A stretch of 64,000 nucleotides of DNA from NCBI RefSeq assembly GCF_030247185.1, contig NC_080571.1:213035380-213099379 (forward strand), written 5' to 3'. The notes beneath the pieces are model-generated. The model was not told the origin of the DNA. It searched no databases and worked only from the letters and a program-made list of their open reading frames with translations. Both the position numbers and the translations under genes were made by a program. Positions 11,308 through 22,056 of the stretch are shown piece by piece (within the stretch, counting starts at the first letter, position 1; each line of letters opens with the position of its first letter). This stretch comes from Malaya genurostris (lineage: Eukaryota; Arthropoda; Insecta; Diptera; Culicidae).

Positions 11308-12750
11308 ATGAATATTGATGACAGTGGGGGTGTCTCGGAGGAGGGCGAAGCTGAACGAATGAACGAAGAACATTTAGAGGCTGAGTTTGCTTCCGAGATG
11401 CCATCTACCCCTCCTATACCATCTCCCCCTCCGATACCATCTCCCTCTCCGATGCCATCTCCCTCTCCGATGCCTCCATCTCCCTCTAAGATATTGCCTG
11501 CCCGCCAAAAAGTTTACCAAGACGATGGCTCGGGGGGTCCGTGGGTGGTATACTTCCGGCCCAAATTAAAGTCTCTCAGAGTTTTAAATATTGCTCGGGA
11601 CCTGGAAAAACATTACTCGGCAATAAAAACAATAGATAAGGTTTCGCCAAACAAGTTACGCGTTGTTGTGTCCGACCTGAAGCAAGCAAACGCGATTGCT
11701 ACCAGCGAGTTGTTCACGAAGGAGTACCGCGTGTACGTCCCGTCTCATGTGGTGGAGATCGACGGTGTGGTCCGTGACGAAAGTCTGACAATCGAAGATC
11801 TGATGAAGGACGGGGTAGGCCGTTTCAAAAACCCCGACCTTCATCCAGTGAAAATTTTGGAGTGCAAGCAATTGCACTCCAAATCGATAGATGGTAAATT
11901 TTACCAATCGGACTCATTTCGCGTGACTTTTGCCGGATCTGCACTTCCAAATTACTTGGTAGTGAGTGGAGTTCGTCTACCTGTTCGGCTGTATGTACCG
12001 CGGGTAATGCATTGTACAAGCTGCAAACAGTTAGGTCATACGGCAACCTATTGTTGCAACAAACTGCGATGCGGCAAATGCGGAGAGGCCCATGAGGACG
12101 ATCTCTGCAGAAGAGCAGTGGAAAAGTGTTGCTACTGCGGGGAGAATCCTCATGATCTTTCGGTGTGCCCTACGTACATACAGCGTGCGGAGAAATTGAA
12201 GCGATCCGTGAAAGAACGTTCCAAACGTTCTTATGCGGAAATCTTAAAAAGAACCACTCCATCGACCCCTGAGAACCCGTTTGCAATCTTGCCAGTTGAA
12301 GAGGATACCTCTGACGACCCAGGCGAAGGACCTTCCTACACACAGGTTGAAGGAAGCAGGAAAAGACAAAATCTGGCTTCTCCCAAGCTTCCTCGTAAAG
12401 GCCTCAGACTGTCCTCTTCGTCACAAAAGAACCAAACGGAAACAAAAAGTGCTGACTCAAAACCGAAGCAAACACCTCCTGGGTTCAAAAAACTTAGGGA
12501 TGATAAGGAGTACCCAGCACTTCCTGGGGCATCAAAAAACCCGAATGACCCCAAAGCACAACCAGAAAATCCAACAAACGCTGGAATATTGAAATTTTCT
12601 GATATCGTGGACTGGATATTAACAGCCTTCAATATTACTGATCCTCTGAAAAGCTTCCTAACTGCTCTACTGCCAACAGTAAGGACATTTTTAAAACAGT
12701 TGACTGAACAATGGCCCCTCCTTGCAGCGATCGTATCTTTTGATGGATAA
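11308..12750 (+). CDS. LINE ORF1: gag-like nucleic-acid-binding protein with three zinc knuckles
   Basis: This intact 480-residue frame starts with ATG at 11308. Residues about 30-60 are a low-complexity Pro/Ser run (repeats of PSPSPMP). A central region resembles gag-like RNA-binding folds of I and Jockey elements. Three Cys-rich knuckles lie at about 235-280: CTSCKQLGHTATYC, CGKCGEAHEDDLC and CCYCGENPHDLSVC. A basic stretch follows (SKRSYAEILKR), as is usual after the knuckles. ORF1 proteins coat the LINE RNA and form the retrotransposition particle. The stop codon overlaps the ORF2 start (ATGGATAA), which suggests coupled translation. Confidence 0.9.
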   Translation: MNIDDSGGVSEEGEAERMNEEHLEAEFASEMPSTPPIPSPPPIPSPSPMPSPSPMPPSPSKILPARQKVYQDDGSGGPWVVYFRPKLKSLRVLNIARDLEKHYSAIKTIDKVSPNKLRVVVSDLKQANAIATSELFTKEYRVYVPSHVVEIDGVVRDESLTIEDLMKDGVGRFKNPDLHPVKILECKQLHSKSIDGKFYQSDSFRVTFAGSALPNYLVVSGVRLPVRLYVPRVMHCTSCKQLGHTATYCCNKLRCGKCGEAHEDDLCRRAVEKCCYCGENPHDLSVCPTYIQRAEKLKRSVKERSKRSYAEILKRTTPSTPENPFAILPVEEDTSDDPGEGPSYTQVEGSRKRQNLASPKLPRKGLRLSSSSQKNQTETKSADSKPKQTPPGFKKLRDDKEYPALPGASKNPNDPKAQPENPTNAGILKFSDIVDWILTAFNITDPLKSFLTALLPTVRTFLKQLTEQWPLLAAIVSFDG

Positions 12751-15700
12751 TTTACCACTGAGAATCGAAGATATGATCATTGTGCTTCAGTGGAATTGCA
12801 GAAGTATCCTTCCAAAACTTGATTCTTTCAAACACTTAATACATACTCATAATTGCGATGTATTCTCCTTGAGTGAAACTTGGCTTACTTCTAACATCAA
12901 CCTCGACTTCCATAATTTTAACATAATCCGCCTGGACCGAGAAGACTCTTATGGAGGGGTACTTTTAGGGATTAAAAAGTGCTATTCATTTTATCGTATT
13001 AACCTCCCCTCGACACCGGGAATTGAAGTTGTTGCTTGCCAAATTAATATTAAAGGCAAAGATCTATGTATAGCTTCTATCTACATTCCTCCCAGAGTCT
13101 CGATAGGGCATCGTCGGCTTGCAGACATCATAGAACTTCTTCCTTTACCGCGGCTGGTTTTAGGGGACTTTAACTCGCATGGTACAGGATGGGGCTGCTT
13201 ATATGATGATAATCGTTCTTCGTTAATCCAAGATCTGTGTGACAACTTCAATTTGACAATTCTAAACACGGGAGAAATGACACGGAACCCTAGACCGCCA
13301 GCACAACCAAGTGCGCTGGATTTATCCCTTTGCTCGACTTCGCTACAGTTAGATTGCAAGTGGAAGGTAATCTGTGATCCTCACGGTAGCGATCACTTGC
13401 CGATCATAGTTTCTATCACCAACCGTGGAAGACCATCGGAAACAATCAATGTTTCGTACGATTTCACACGAAACATTGATTGGAAACGTTACGCGAGCTC
13501 GATATCTGAGAAACTAGAAACGTCACAGGAGCTTCCTCCGGAGGAAGAGTATACATTTTTGGCTGGCTTGATTCTTGACACCGCAATTCAAGCTCAGACG
13601 AAACGAGTACCTAGCGCGCAAACTAGTATGCGTTCTCCCAACCCATGGTGGGACAAAGAGTGCTCAGAGCTGAAAACGAAAAAAGCTTCAGCCTTCATCT
13701 CGTTTAGAAAGAACGGAACTCCAGATAATTATCGGAAATACGCGGCGTTAGAATTTCAAATGAAAAGTCTTATTAAAGCTAAGAAACGCGGTTACTGGCG
13801 AAGGTTTGTTGACGGATTAACGAGAGAAACAGCAATGAGCACTCTTTGGAATACGGCCCGTCGCATGCGCAATCGAAATCACGCGAACGAAAGCGAGGAA
13901 TATTCTAACCGCTGGATATTTGATTTCGCTAAGAAAGTATGTCTTGATTTTGTTCCGGAACAGAAGATATCCCGCGTCGCGACATTGAATACAAACGAAA
14001 CACCGTTTTCGATGGTAGAGTTCTCACTTGCGCTCTTGTCGTGTAACAATAGAGCCCCGGGGTTAGACAGAATTAAATTCAACTTGTTGAAAAATCTGCC
14101 CGACTCTGCCAAAAGGCGCTTGCTGAATTTATTCAACAAGTTCCTCGAGGGTAATATTGTCCCACACGAATGGAGAGAAGTGAGAGTTATTACTATTCAA
14201 AAACCTGGAAAACCAGCCTCCGATCACAATTCGTATCGGCCGATTGCTATGCTTTCCTGTATCCGGAAATTGTTGGAGAAAATGATTCTCTTCCGTCTAG
14301 ACAATTGGGTCGAAACAAATGGATTGCTTTCAGGTACACAATTTGGGTTCCGCAGGGGCAAAGGAACGAACGATTGTCTAGCGTTGCTCTCAACAGAAAT
14401 TCAAATGGCATTTGCTCGTAAAGAACAAATGGCATCAGTTTTCCTCGACATCAAGGGGGCATTCGATTCAGTTTCCATTAACGTTCTATCTGAGAAGTTG
14501 CATCAGCATGGTCTTTCACCAGTTTTGAACAACTTTTTATATAATCTATTGTCCGAGAAACACATGCATTTTGAGCATGGTGATTTGACGACAAAGCGAT
14601 TCAGTTACATGGGTCTTCCTCAGGGCTCATGCTTAAGCCCCCTTTTATACAACTTTTACGTAAATAACATTGATGAATGTATCAACACATCTTGCACGCT
14701 AAGACAACTTGCCGACGACAGTGTTGTGTCTATTATAGGACCCAAAGCTGCCGATCTCCAAGGACCATTGCAAGATACCCTCGACAACTTGTCGACATGG
14801 GCTTTTCAAATGGGTATCGAGTTCTCTACGGAGAAAACTGAGCTGGTTGTATTTTCAAGGAAGCGAGAACCTGCGCAATTACAGCTTCAACTAGGGGGTG
14901 AAACCATAGCTCAGGTTTTCACATTTAAATATCTCGGGGTCTGGTTCGATTCCAAAGGTACCTGGGGATGTCACATTAGGTATTTGAAACGAAAATGCCT
15001 ACAGAGAATCAATTTCCTTCGTACAATAACCGGAACTTGGTGGGGCTCTCACCCAGGAGACCTGATCAGGTTGTACAAAACGACGATATTGTCAGTAATG
15101 GAATATGGATGTTTCTGTTTCCGCTCCGCTACGAATATTCAATTCATTAAACTGGAAAGAATTCAGTATCGTTGTTTACGTATTGCCTTGGGTTGCATGC
15201 AATCAACCCATACGATGAGTCTTGAAGTGCTGGCGGGCGTCTTACCGTCGAAAAACAGGTTCTGGGATCTCTCATATCGACTGCTAATCCGATGCGACAT
15301 TTTGAATCCGATGGTGATAGAAAACTTTGAAAAGCTCGTCGAGCTTAATTCACAAACCCGTTTTATGTCCTTGTATTTTGACTACATGCAGACCCTGTCA
15401 GCTTGGAGCGAAATCAATCTTCAGTTCAACAACGCCATCGCACGGCATCACATTCAACATATCATGTCAATTGTATGGGTGCGCAGCCCTGCTATTTTGG
15501 CGCGCACGAATTTGACAATTCTCTCCTCTACTTCTATGTATGAGATTCGATGCGGACTCACCTGAGGGCGACATGCTCGCAAAAAAGGATGTTGCCAATG
15601 ATTTGTTCGGGAAATGTGAGAGCTGGATATCTTGTTAATATGATATCTTTGCTACATGGCTCAGAATATAAATCCTTCTTCGTTTGTTCCCAATCGTGTT

Positions 15701-16693
15701 CATTTTGTGGATACTTCTAATTCTACTGTGTTTTTCGACACATCCATGAAAGAGGAAATTCGTGGAATCCCGGATCCTGTACGCCCTCAAGAGATCCCAA
15801 AAATTTTTAATAATAAATTTAAAGAAGTCGACTGTAATAAAATGTTTTACACTGACGGATCATATCTAGACGGGTCCACTGGCTTCGGTATATTCAATGT
15901 AAATTTCACCGCTTCCTATAAACTCAGTGATCCAGCTTCAGTTTACGTCGCAGAACTAGCTGCAATTCAGTATACCCTTGAGATCATTGACACTCTGCCC
16001 ACAGATCACTACTTCATTGTATCGGACAGTCTCAGTTCCATTGAGGCTCTCCGTTCAGTGAAGCCTGGAAAGCACTCACCGTATTTCCTGGGGAAAATAC
16101 GGGAACAATTGAGTGCTTCATCTGCAAAATCATACCAGATTTCCTTGGTTTGTGTCCCCTCACATTGTTCCATACGGGGCAATGAGAGGGCGGACTCGTT
16201 AGCCAAGGTGGGCGCACTAGAAGGTGATATCTATGAAAGACCAATCTGCTTCAATGAATTTTTCAGTTGCTGTCGTCAGAAAACTCTAGCCAGCTGGCAG
16301 AATACATGGAATAGTGGAACTCTGGGACGATGGTTACACTCAATAGTCCCACAGGTATCGACGAAAGCTTGGTTCCGGGGGTTAGACGTGAGCCGAGACT
16401 TTATTCGTGTAATGTCAAGGCTCATGTCTAATCATTATATGTTCAGCGCGCATCTCCGTCGTGTGGGGCTCGCTGAGAGTGGTGTCTGCGTTTGAGGTGA
16501 GGGTTATCATGACATCGAACATGTTGTTTGGACATGTGTCGAGTATTGTGATGCCAGGTCCCAACTCATAGGTTCCCTTCGGGCCCGAGGTATACCACCC
16601 TTCGTACCAGTCCGCGACGTCTTGGCAACTCGAAATCTTCCTTATATGACTCTCATCTATAACTTCTTGAAAACTATCAATGCTCAAATTTAG
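12743..16693 (+). pseudogene. LINE ORF2: endonuclease, reverse transcriptase, RNase H; broken
   Basis: ORF2 starts at the ATG of 12743, overlapping the ORF1 stop. The first part, to a TGA at 15563, has an apurinic-type endonuclease (LSETWL, GDFNSHGTGWG, GSDHLPI). It also has a reverse transcriptase (FGFRRGKGTNDC, FLDIKGAFDS, GLPQGSCLSPLLYN and the active-site QLADDSVV, with Leu where Phe or Tyr is usual). The segment 15566-15655 reads in no single frame, so at least one frameshift is present. From 15656 the original frame carries an RNase H domain (FYTDGS, VAELAAIQ, VSDSLSS, NERADSLAK). A TGA at 16493 replaces a Cys codon of the C-terminal zinc knuckle, judged by the copy at 8126-8445. The natural end is the TAG at 16691. 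The element cannot make a full ORF2 protein. Confidence 0.9.
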
Positions 16694-17158
16694 TGCTCTC
16701 CCTATCTCTTTCTCGTCTACAGCTCTACCGCACTCTTCTTTACGTTGCTGGAAGTATGGCCTGTGTAAACGATGCTTCGGAGCATGCACCTGCCTTGAAC
16801 TGACTGAGTTGCTGGAAGCTACCCAAAAACGTCACATCAACGTCAGAACACACCAACGAAGCATCCCAATCCAGAATAATCTCTTCATTGCTACAAGCTG
16901 AAAAACATGAAGATTCATCGAACGCAAAATGTGTCTAAAAGATGTATGCCACAAACCAATGATGTATTCAAATTTCAATTCAATACTGTGTAGGTCCCAC
17001 CCTCCCTATGTCCCCTTACTAACTGGGGAGTATGCCGCCCCGTAATACGGCATCCCTTTCTCTCCCCCTAACAACAAGACAATCGGCCACGTTAAGCTAA
17101 AGCAAATGAGCCTAATAAAAATTTTATTTGAAAAAAAAAAAAAAAAAACCACACCGGT

Positions 17159-19305
17159 GTCAAAAGTTAATTTCTTCAAGCCCAATATAAATGTAACTCT
17201 AGTCTAGTATTCTCTATAAAACAATCAGTAATTTGACCTCTTTTTGAATAAGAAAAAGAAATTGTGGTTTATTATAGTTTGATTATATTCCATCGAAATC
17301 GTTTCCTTATGTTGGTGCAACCGCATGAAGTAAAATGTGAACGTGTGAACACTGCTTAATCACAGCATTTGACAGCGAACTAGAACCGAAGAATCAAAAT
17401 TTTCGGCTTCAAGCCAATTGTATACAGATGACAATCGTGCCACCGGGGTACAGTACATTTTAATGGGAAAATATAGTAACAATCAAAATACAGTACATTT
17501 AAGGGTGAAAATCAGTACGTAGTATTTGGTTAAAAAAAATATAGTACAATACTGTAAAATGGTAAAAGCTGAATGGCTCAACTTTGGATCATTGCGGTTC
17601 AATAAATCGTTTGAGATAGGATAGGAATTGAACAATTTTGAATTTAGTTGTCCTTTTTGCTGGAATATATTGGACATACACATACAATAAATTACTCTAA
17701 GCGGGTGATTGAATTTTGTATTATTTATTAGGCACTTCGATGATATTCTCATTCCACAAACTTTCAAATAACTTCGAAGTTCCAGGCCCGATTTTTTCAA
17801 TGTGTTTACAAACAAACCTTAGTATAGTCTTTTTCACTTTCATAGACTGGTTTGTTCTACAATAAATATTTTTTTTCCGAACATAAATATGGCTTAATTT
17901 ATCCTTCGAAAAATGTTCTCAAATATCAAGCAAAATATATGGTTAAAGAGTAGATTTCATATTCCATTATTAGACTAAATGGACTGTAATGTATTTTCGA
18001 AAAAAAAATTGCATATTTATTTTTGACATGAACTTGGGCTCATTCTTGGCACAAATTCATTCAGATTCAGAGTTCACAAAAGCGTGCTTCAGCGCTTATG
18101 GCGCATATTCGACAACATTCCCGAAACCAAATGTTTTGCTGTTATATGTCTGTATTCTTTGCGGATAAAAAAAAGAGCAATTTATTGGTTGTGTTACTTA
18201 TACGATTGCATCTCCGAAACCGTAGCAAACTTGATGAATGATGAAAGAATAGGAACCTAAACTTGTAGAAATCGATTCAGTTTTCTCCGAGAAAATTGAG
18301 TGATGTAAATATATTGCGTTTTGTTCAAAATAGTCTACGTTTATAGAAATCAGTTCAGCCAACTCTGAGAAAATTGAGTAAAGAAAAAAGTGCGTTACAT
18401 TACTTATAGCATTAGTGGCGTACTTATAGTAATTTGTGCCCGGGGCATAATTTGGTTTACTTCAGCGACAGTATATCATATATTCGATTGAAAATATTCA
18501 TATTATAACTTGAAAGCTGAGGTGTACTTTCAAAACTGATTGCGAAATTTTTTCATATACTACATGAACAGGACAGTTGATAATTGTTCAAATCATGTAC
18601 AAAGTTTTGTTTAGATATACTTAGCAATGAAATTCATCATTTTTAGTCATGTTGGCTTAATTGAAATACATGTTAAAAACCCACCACGCTATGTAGGAGT
18701 GGCAGAACTGACAGTTGCTACCATCCGCCAAAATAAGATAAATAATTGTACCCATTCGACTTTTGATTTTCATCTTTTCGTTTGATGAAAGCTTTTTCCG
18801 TTACTCATAAAAATTTCCATTATTACAAAAGAACGACCGTTAACAATGTTCGAAGCACTTCTGAACATGTTAAAGAACGTTAACTACAACATTGTATTAT
18901 GGGTTCGTCCCATTTTAGCAAACCAACATCTGACCGTTTGTTAACATAATGAGTTCAAAAGAGGATAATTCACTTTGCGGATGTACTACCTGTGTTTGTC
19001 TACTCCATGGAAATTTCGCACCAAATGATGTACGTGCGAAGAAAACAAACAGCAGATTTGTCTGCTAGAATGAGATACAACTACAGCGTGGAGACTTTTG
19101 TCTCCAAACTTTACCCACGGGTGCCGAATCCACAAACGGGTAGATGTTCTTCGCTTTCAATTGTAGATAGTATAAAGTCGGAGCAATAGGTACTGTTCGG
19201 CTTTATTGATATAAGCACTCGTGTTTCGTTGGTTCGATAGCATAGTCAATCGAATCTCGTGCGGGACAAGATCGTTAGCAAAGTTTTATAGGATCAGTAG
19301 CAAAC
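17159..19305. other. AT-rich intergenic DNA upstream of the bZIP gene
   Basis: No supported gene. A short word ACAGTACATTTAA is repeated near 17448-17515. A TATAAAG box at about 19170 lies 136 bp ahead of the bZIP gene's first ATG and could be its core promoter, but the transcription start is not fixed. Confidence 0.4.
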
Positions 19306-21821
19306 ATGCTGGGTGGCGAATGGACAAACCAAAAGGTGAGTAACCTTTCATTGTGAGTTCTAATTCCTGGTAGTGTTTCATCCAGTTTTATTGGTCGTGA
19401 CAAAGTGCAAATACGGTGTTCGACAAGTTATGTTTTATTCGACCAGATTCCACAGCCATTGCTTGTACTGCATTTTAGTGTAAGTATTGTAGTACGGCCA
19501 TGACTGAGGGCTTCTGGTTGCAATCATATCGACCGCCTGTTAGCGTGAATATGAACGTTGATCGCTGTATCTTTTCCAGAGCTACATTAATGTTGAACTT
19601 GTAGTACGGAAATGATATGGGGAACAGCGTCTGCCACTGCTAATTAACTGTTTTTTTGTTAAGTGATAGTTGTTCTGATCTGTTAAATCTTCAAATTTAA
19701 GAATAGTGAGTTTTCGTGGGGTTTAGACGTATTGCAGTATGTTTTATTAAGATTTGTAGTACGGCTAGAACTCCACGGAAAGTTGCGTTCGTTGCGTCGA
19801 ACGATAAGATTCAACCATAAGAATACGTTACAGAAACGGATTGTATTGTTTTGGAGTACATTTAGCGGTGGTTGTAATATCTATTGTGTCAATTATGGAT
19901 TCCATTGTTGCCGTATTTGTTGTGTAGTACCACATGAGTGAATAATATTCGTGAAGTTTAGTCGTGTTGCATCATAAGTTCATTGTAGTACGGCTAGAAC
20001 TCCACGGATATGTTCATTTACAACATCAAGATGTGATTTTACACTATAAAGTGTAGTAAAAGATTGTGTTAATTTGACAATTGAAGTTCAGATTCGTATG
20101 TGTGTTTGTGCAGCAGAGATTACAAAATTGATCAACATTTCCGTTTGTGAAATAATTTAATTGTGTAATTGACGTGATAAAGAACTATGAGCAATTGAAA
20201 CTTTTAAACTGCTACAAATACAAATCTTGTGAGAACGCTGCTTGATCTGTCTTATTATCATTTCAGATGCCCGCGAAAAATAATCAAGAACCTTCCAATT
20301 TCAATGTAATGCATAAAAAATTTAAGAAAGATCATACATTAGTTTTGGAACATAAACGATGTATACCTAATAGTAATGCAGTGTTGAAAACTGATATCAC
20401 CAACAGTGAACAGTTGTGTAACCGAGTTCAAATGCAAACAACATCACAAACCAGAGATTGTCCAGCTTTAACAATGTTTTCTTCATCGGAAAGCTATCGA
20501 TCAACTCCATCGCCGGATTTCGTTTTGAGTTCAAGTCAAACATCGTCGCCATTGTTCGCAGGTTTTCAACAAATTGCGCCAATACCTAAAACCTTGGTTG
20601 CGTTTTCGAACTACTTTCAGTCCCATGTGGATGCAAAAGCGCCCGGTCTGACGATGAAAACCTATGTAGACCATGACTATACACAATCACCATCTCCCAA
20701 ATCTGTTACAACTCTTAGTTGTAGGTCTACGTCACCATCCTTGGAGGTGGAGACTACGATAACTGCTGATCGTGCACCCTCGGATTCTGGAAATTCTACC
20801 ATGCCGGATGAAATAAATCCATTATGCATGAATGATTGGTACCGGGATTTACTTAAGACAGAATTCGCTCCACGATTCCAAGAGGAAATGGGTCTGATCA
20901 TGCAGAGCTCCGCTTTGCAAAAAGAGCAATTTTTGACTGTGAAGATGACTGAATTGCCAAGCGATATAGGTAGGTATTATCGTGCTAATTTACATATTCC
21001 CCTTACTCTTGCAACGTTGTATTCTGATATACGTATCCTTGGCACACAAAATGAAGTGCATCACTGTAGTATCTACAAAACTGGTAAAACCCATAACCTT
21101 TCTGGATTAAATTCTCCAGGCCTAGAACCCTCGACAAAACAGGTAAAACGCGCAAAGGTGGTTTTGTCATGTACTTAGATCAACACGATACAAAACAGGT
21201 ACCATTTTATGGTCGAGGGTGCGCGGCTCAGCTTAATTTTATTACACTTTGGTGGAGTTTTTGTCGAGTTCCTTTCTCTACCTAACGTGAATGATTTTGT
21301 AATTATAGGTTTAACAGCTTTTCTTAGTTAAAGGTGTGGCATTTTTGCTTCTCGCACGATAAGGAAAGCGATTCGTAAATATAAATATTACCAACATAAA
21401 TTAAAACCGCCCTCCTAAACGACTATTTATGTTTGCAAAGTACAGAACTATTTGCAAAAATATCTGAATTCGCTTCATTTTCAACTCTATTTCAGAATAC
21501 AATCCAAACAAATCCCGTCTCAGAAAAATTTATGAAAACCCCTCCGAAGCTGCCGATCGAGAGCGCAACAATCTGGCATCACGAAGATCACGTTTCAAGA
21601 AGAAGATTGCACAGCAAATCACCAACATGCACCTGGAGTTTGATCGCACCGAAAATGCTCAACTTTATGCTATCCAGAGCTGGATCGGTAACATTGTATT
21701 CGAGCTTGAATCCAAGTGGTTGGAGAGTGGGGCAACATCAGAAGAGTTGTATGAGCTGAGACATAGCTGCGGATTTCCGCAGAATCAACCAGAAACAGGA
21801 CAGGTTTCGGAGCTTTACTAA
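19306..21821 (+). CDS. bZIP transcription factor, three coding exons
   Basis: The exons are 19306-19335, 20267-21032 and 21496-21821. They join in frame at good GT-AG sites (AAG/GTGAGT; CATTTCAG; CTATTTCAG) to give 373 residues. The first coding exon adds only ten residues (MLGGEWTNQK). The second exon itself begins with ATG, so a 363-residue form from another first exon is possible. The N-terminal two thirds are Ser/Thr-rich with no recognised domain. Residues 283-302 are a bZIP basic region (RERNNLASRRSRFKKK). The zipper is weak: hydrophobic residues at 322, 329 and 336 keep heptad spacing but few are leucine. This layout resembles C/EBP-related insect factors such as Xrp1 or sisA, but I cannot assign orthology. 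The gene is convergent with JMJD7, with the poly(A) signal AATAAA at about 22039. Confidence 0.85.
19487..19993 (+). repeat. Reiterated TTGTAGTACGG motif in the bZIP first intron
   Basis: The exact 11-mer TTGTAGTACGG occurs at 19487, 19599, 19754 and 19983, with a variant (TGTGTAGTACCACATGA) at about 19921. Two of the copies share a longer 24-base match running through GGCTAGAACTCCACGG. Spacing is about 110-230 bp and the DNA between is not repeated. This suggests dispersed regulatory or splicing elements rather than a simple tandem repeat. Confidence 0.7.
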
Positions 21822-22056
21822 TGGAAGGGAATTAGATATATTATTCGAATTTTATCTATTGACGCAATTTTATTACCAGTGTTAGATGCATAACATATCA
21901 GTGTGTTTATTTTACCGTGTATTACTTGTTTAATTGTTACTAGTTAAGTCTTGAAAAATTATGTGCAATATAGTACAACTCTATGTACACAAAAGAAAAT
22001 GATCGGTGTATTTCAACACCGATTCACAATCTGGTTTAAATAAAGCATAAATAATT

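Larger units (their letters stand above)
10866..17148 (+). mobile_element. Near full-length I/Loa-type LINE with 13-bp target duplications
   Basis: The direct repeat AAACCACACCGGT lies at 10853-10865 and 17146-17158 (the first A's of the 3' copy merge with the poly(A)). It brackets a 6.3 kb element that starts CATTCGTAACCGAATGTTCG and ends in an A tract. It has a 5' UTR of about 440 bp, a gag-like ORF1, an ORF2 with endonuclease, reverse transcriptase and RNase H, and a 3' UTR of about 440 bp. The RNase H domain places it in the I superfamily group (I, Loa and relatives) rather than Jockey or R1. Damage is limited to ORF2, so the insertion is fairly recent. Confidence 0.93.

Noticed and set aside
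12336..12758. Minus-strand open frame of 140 codons
   Set aside because: It is antisense to the intact LINE ORF1 with its zinc knuckles.
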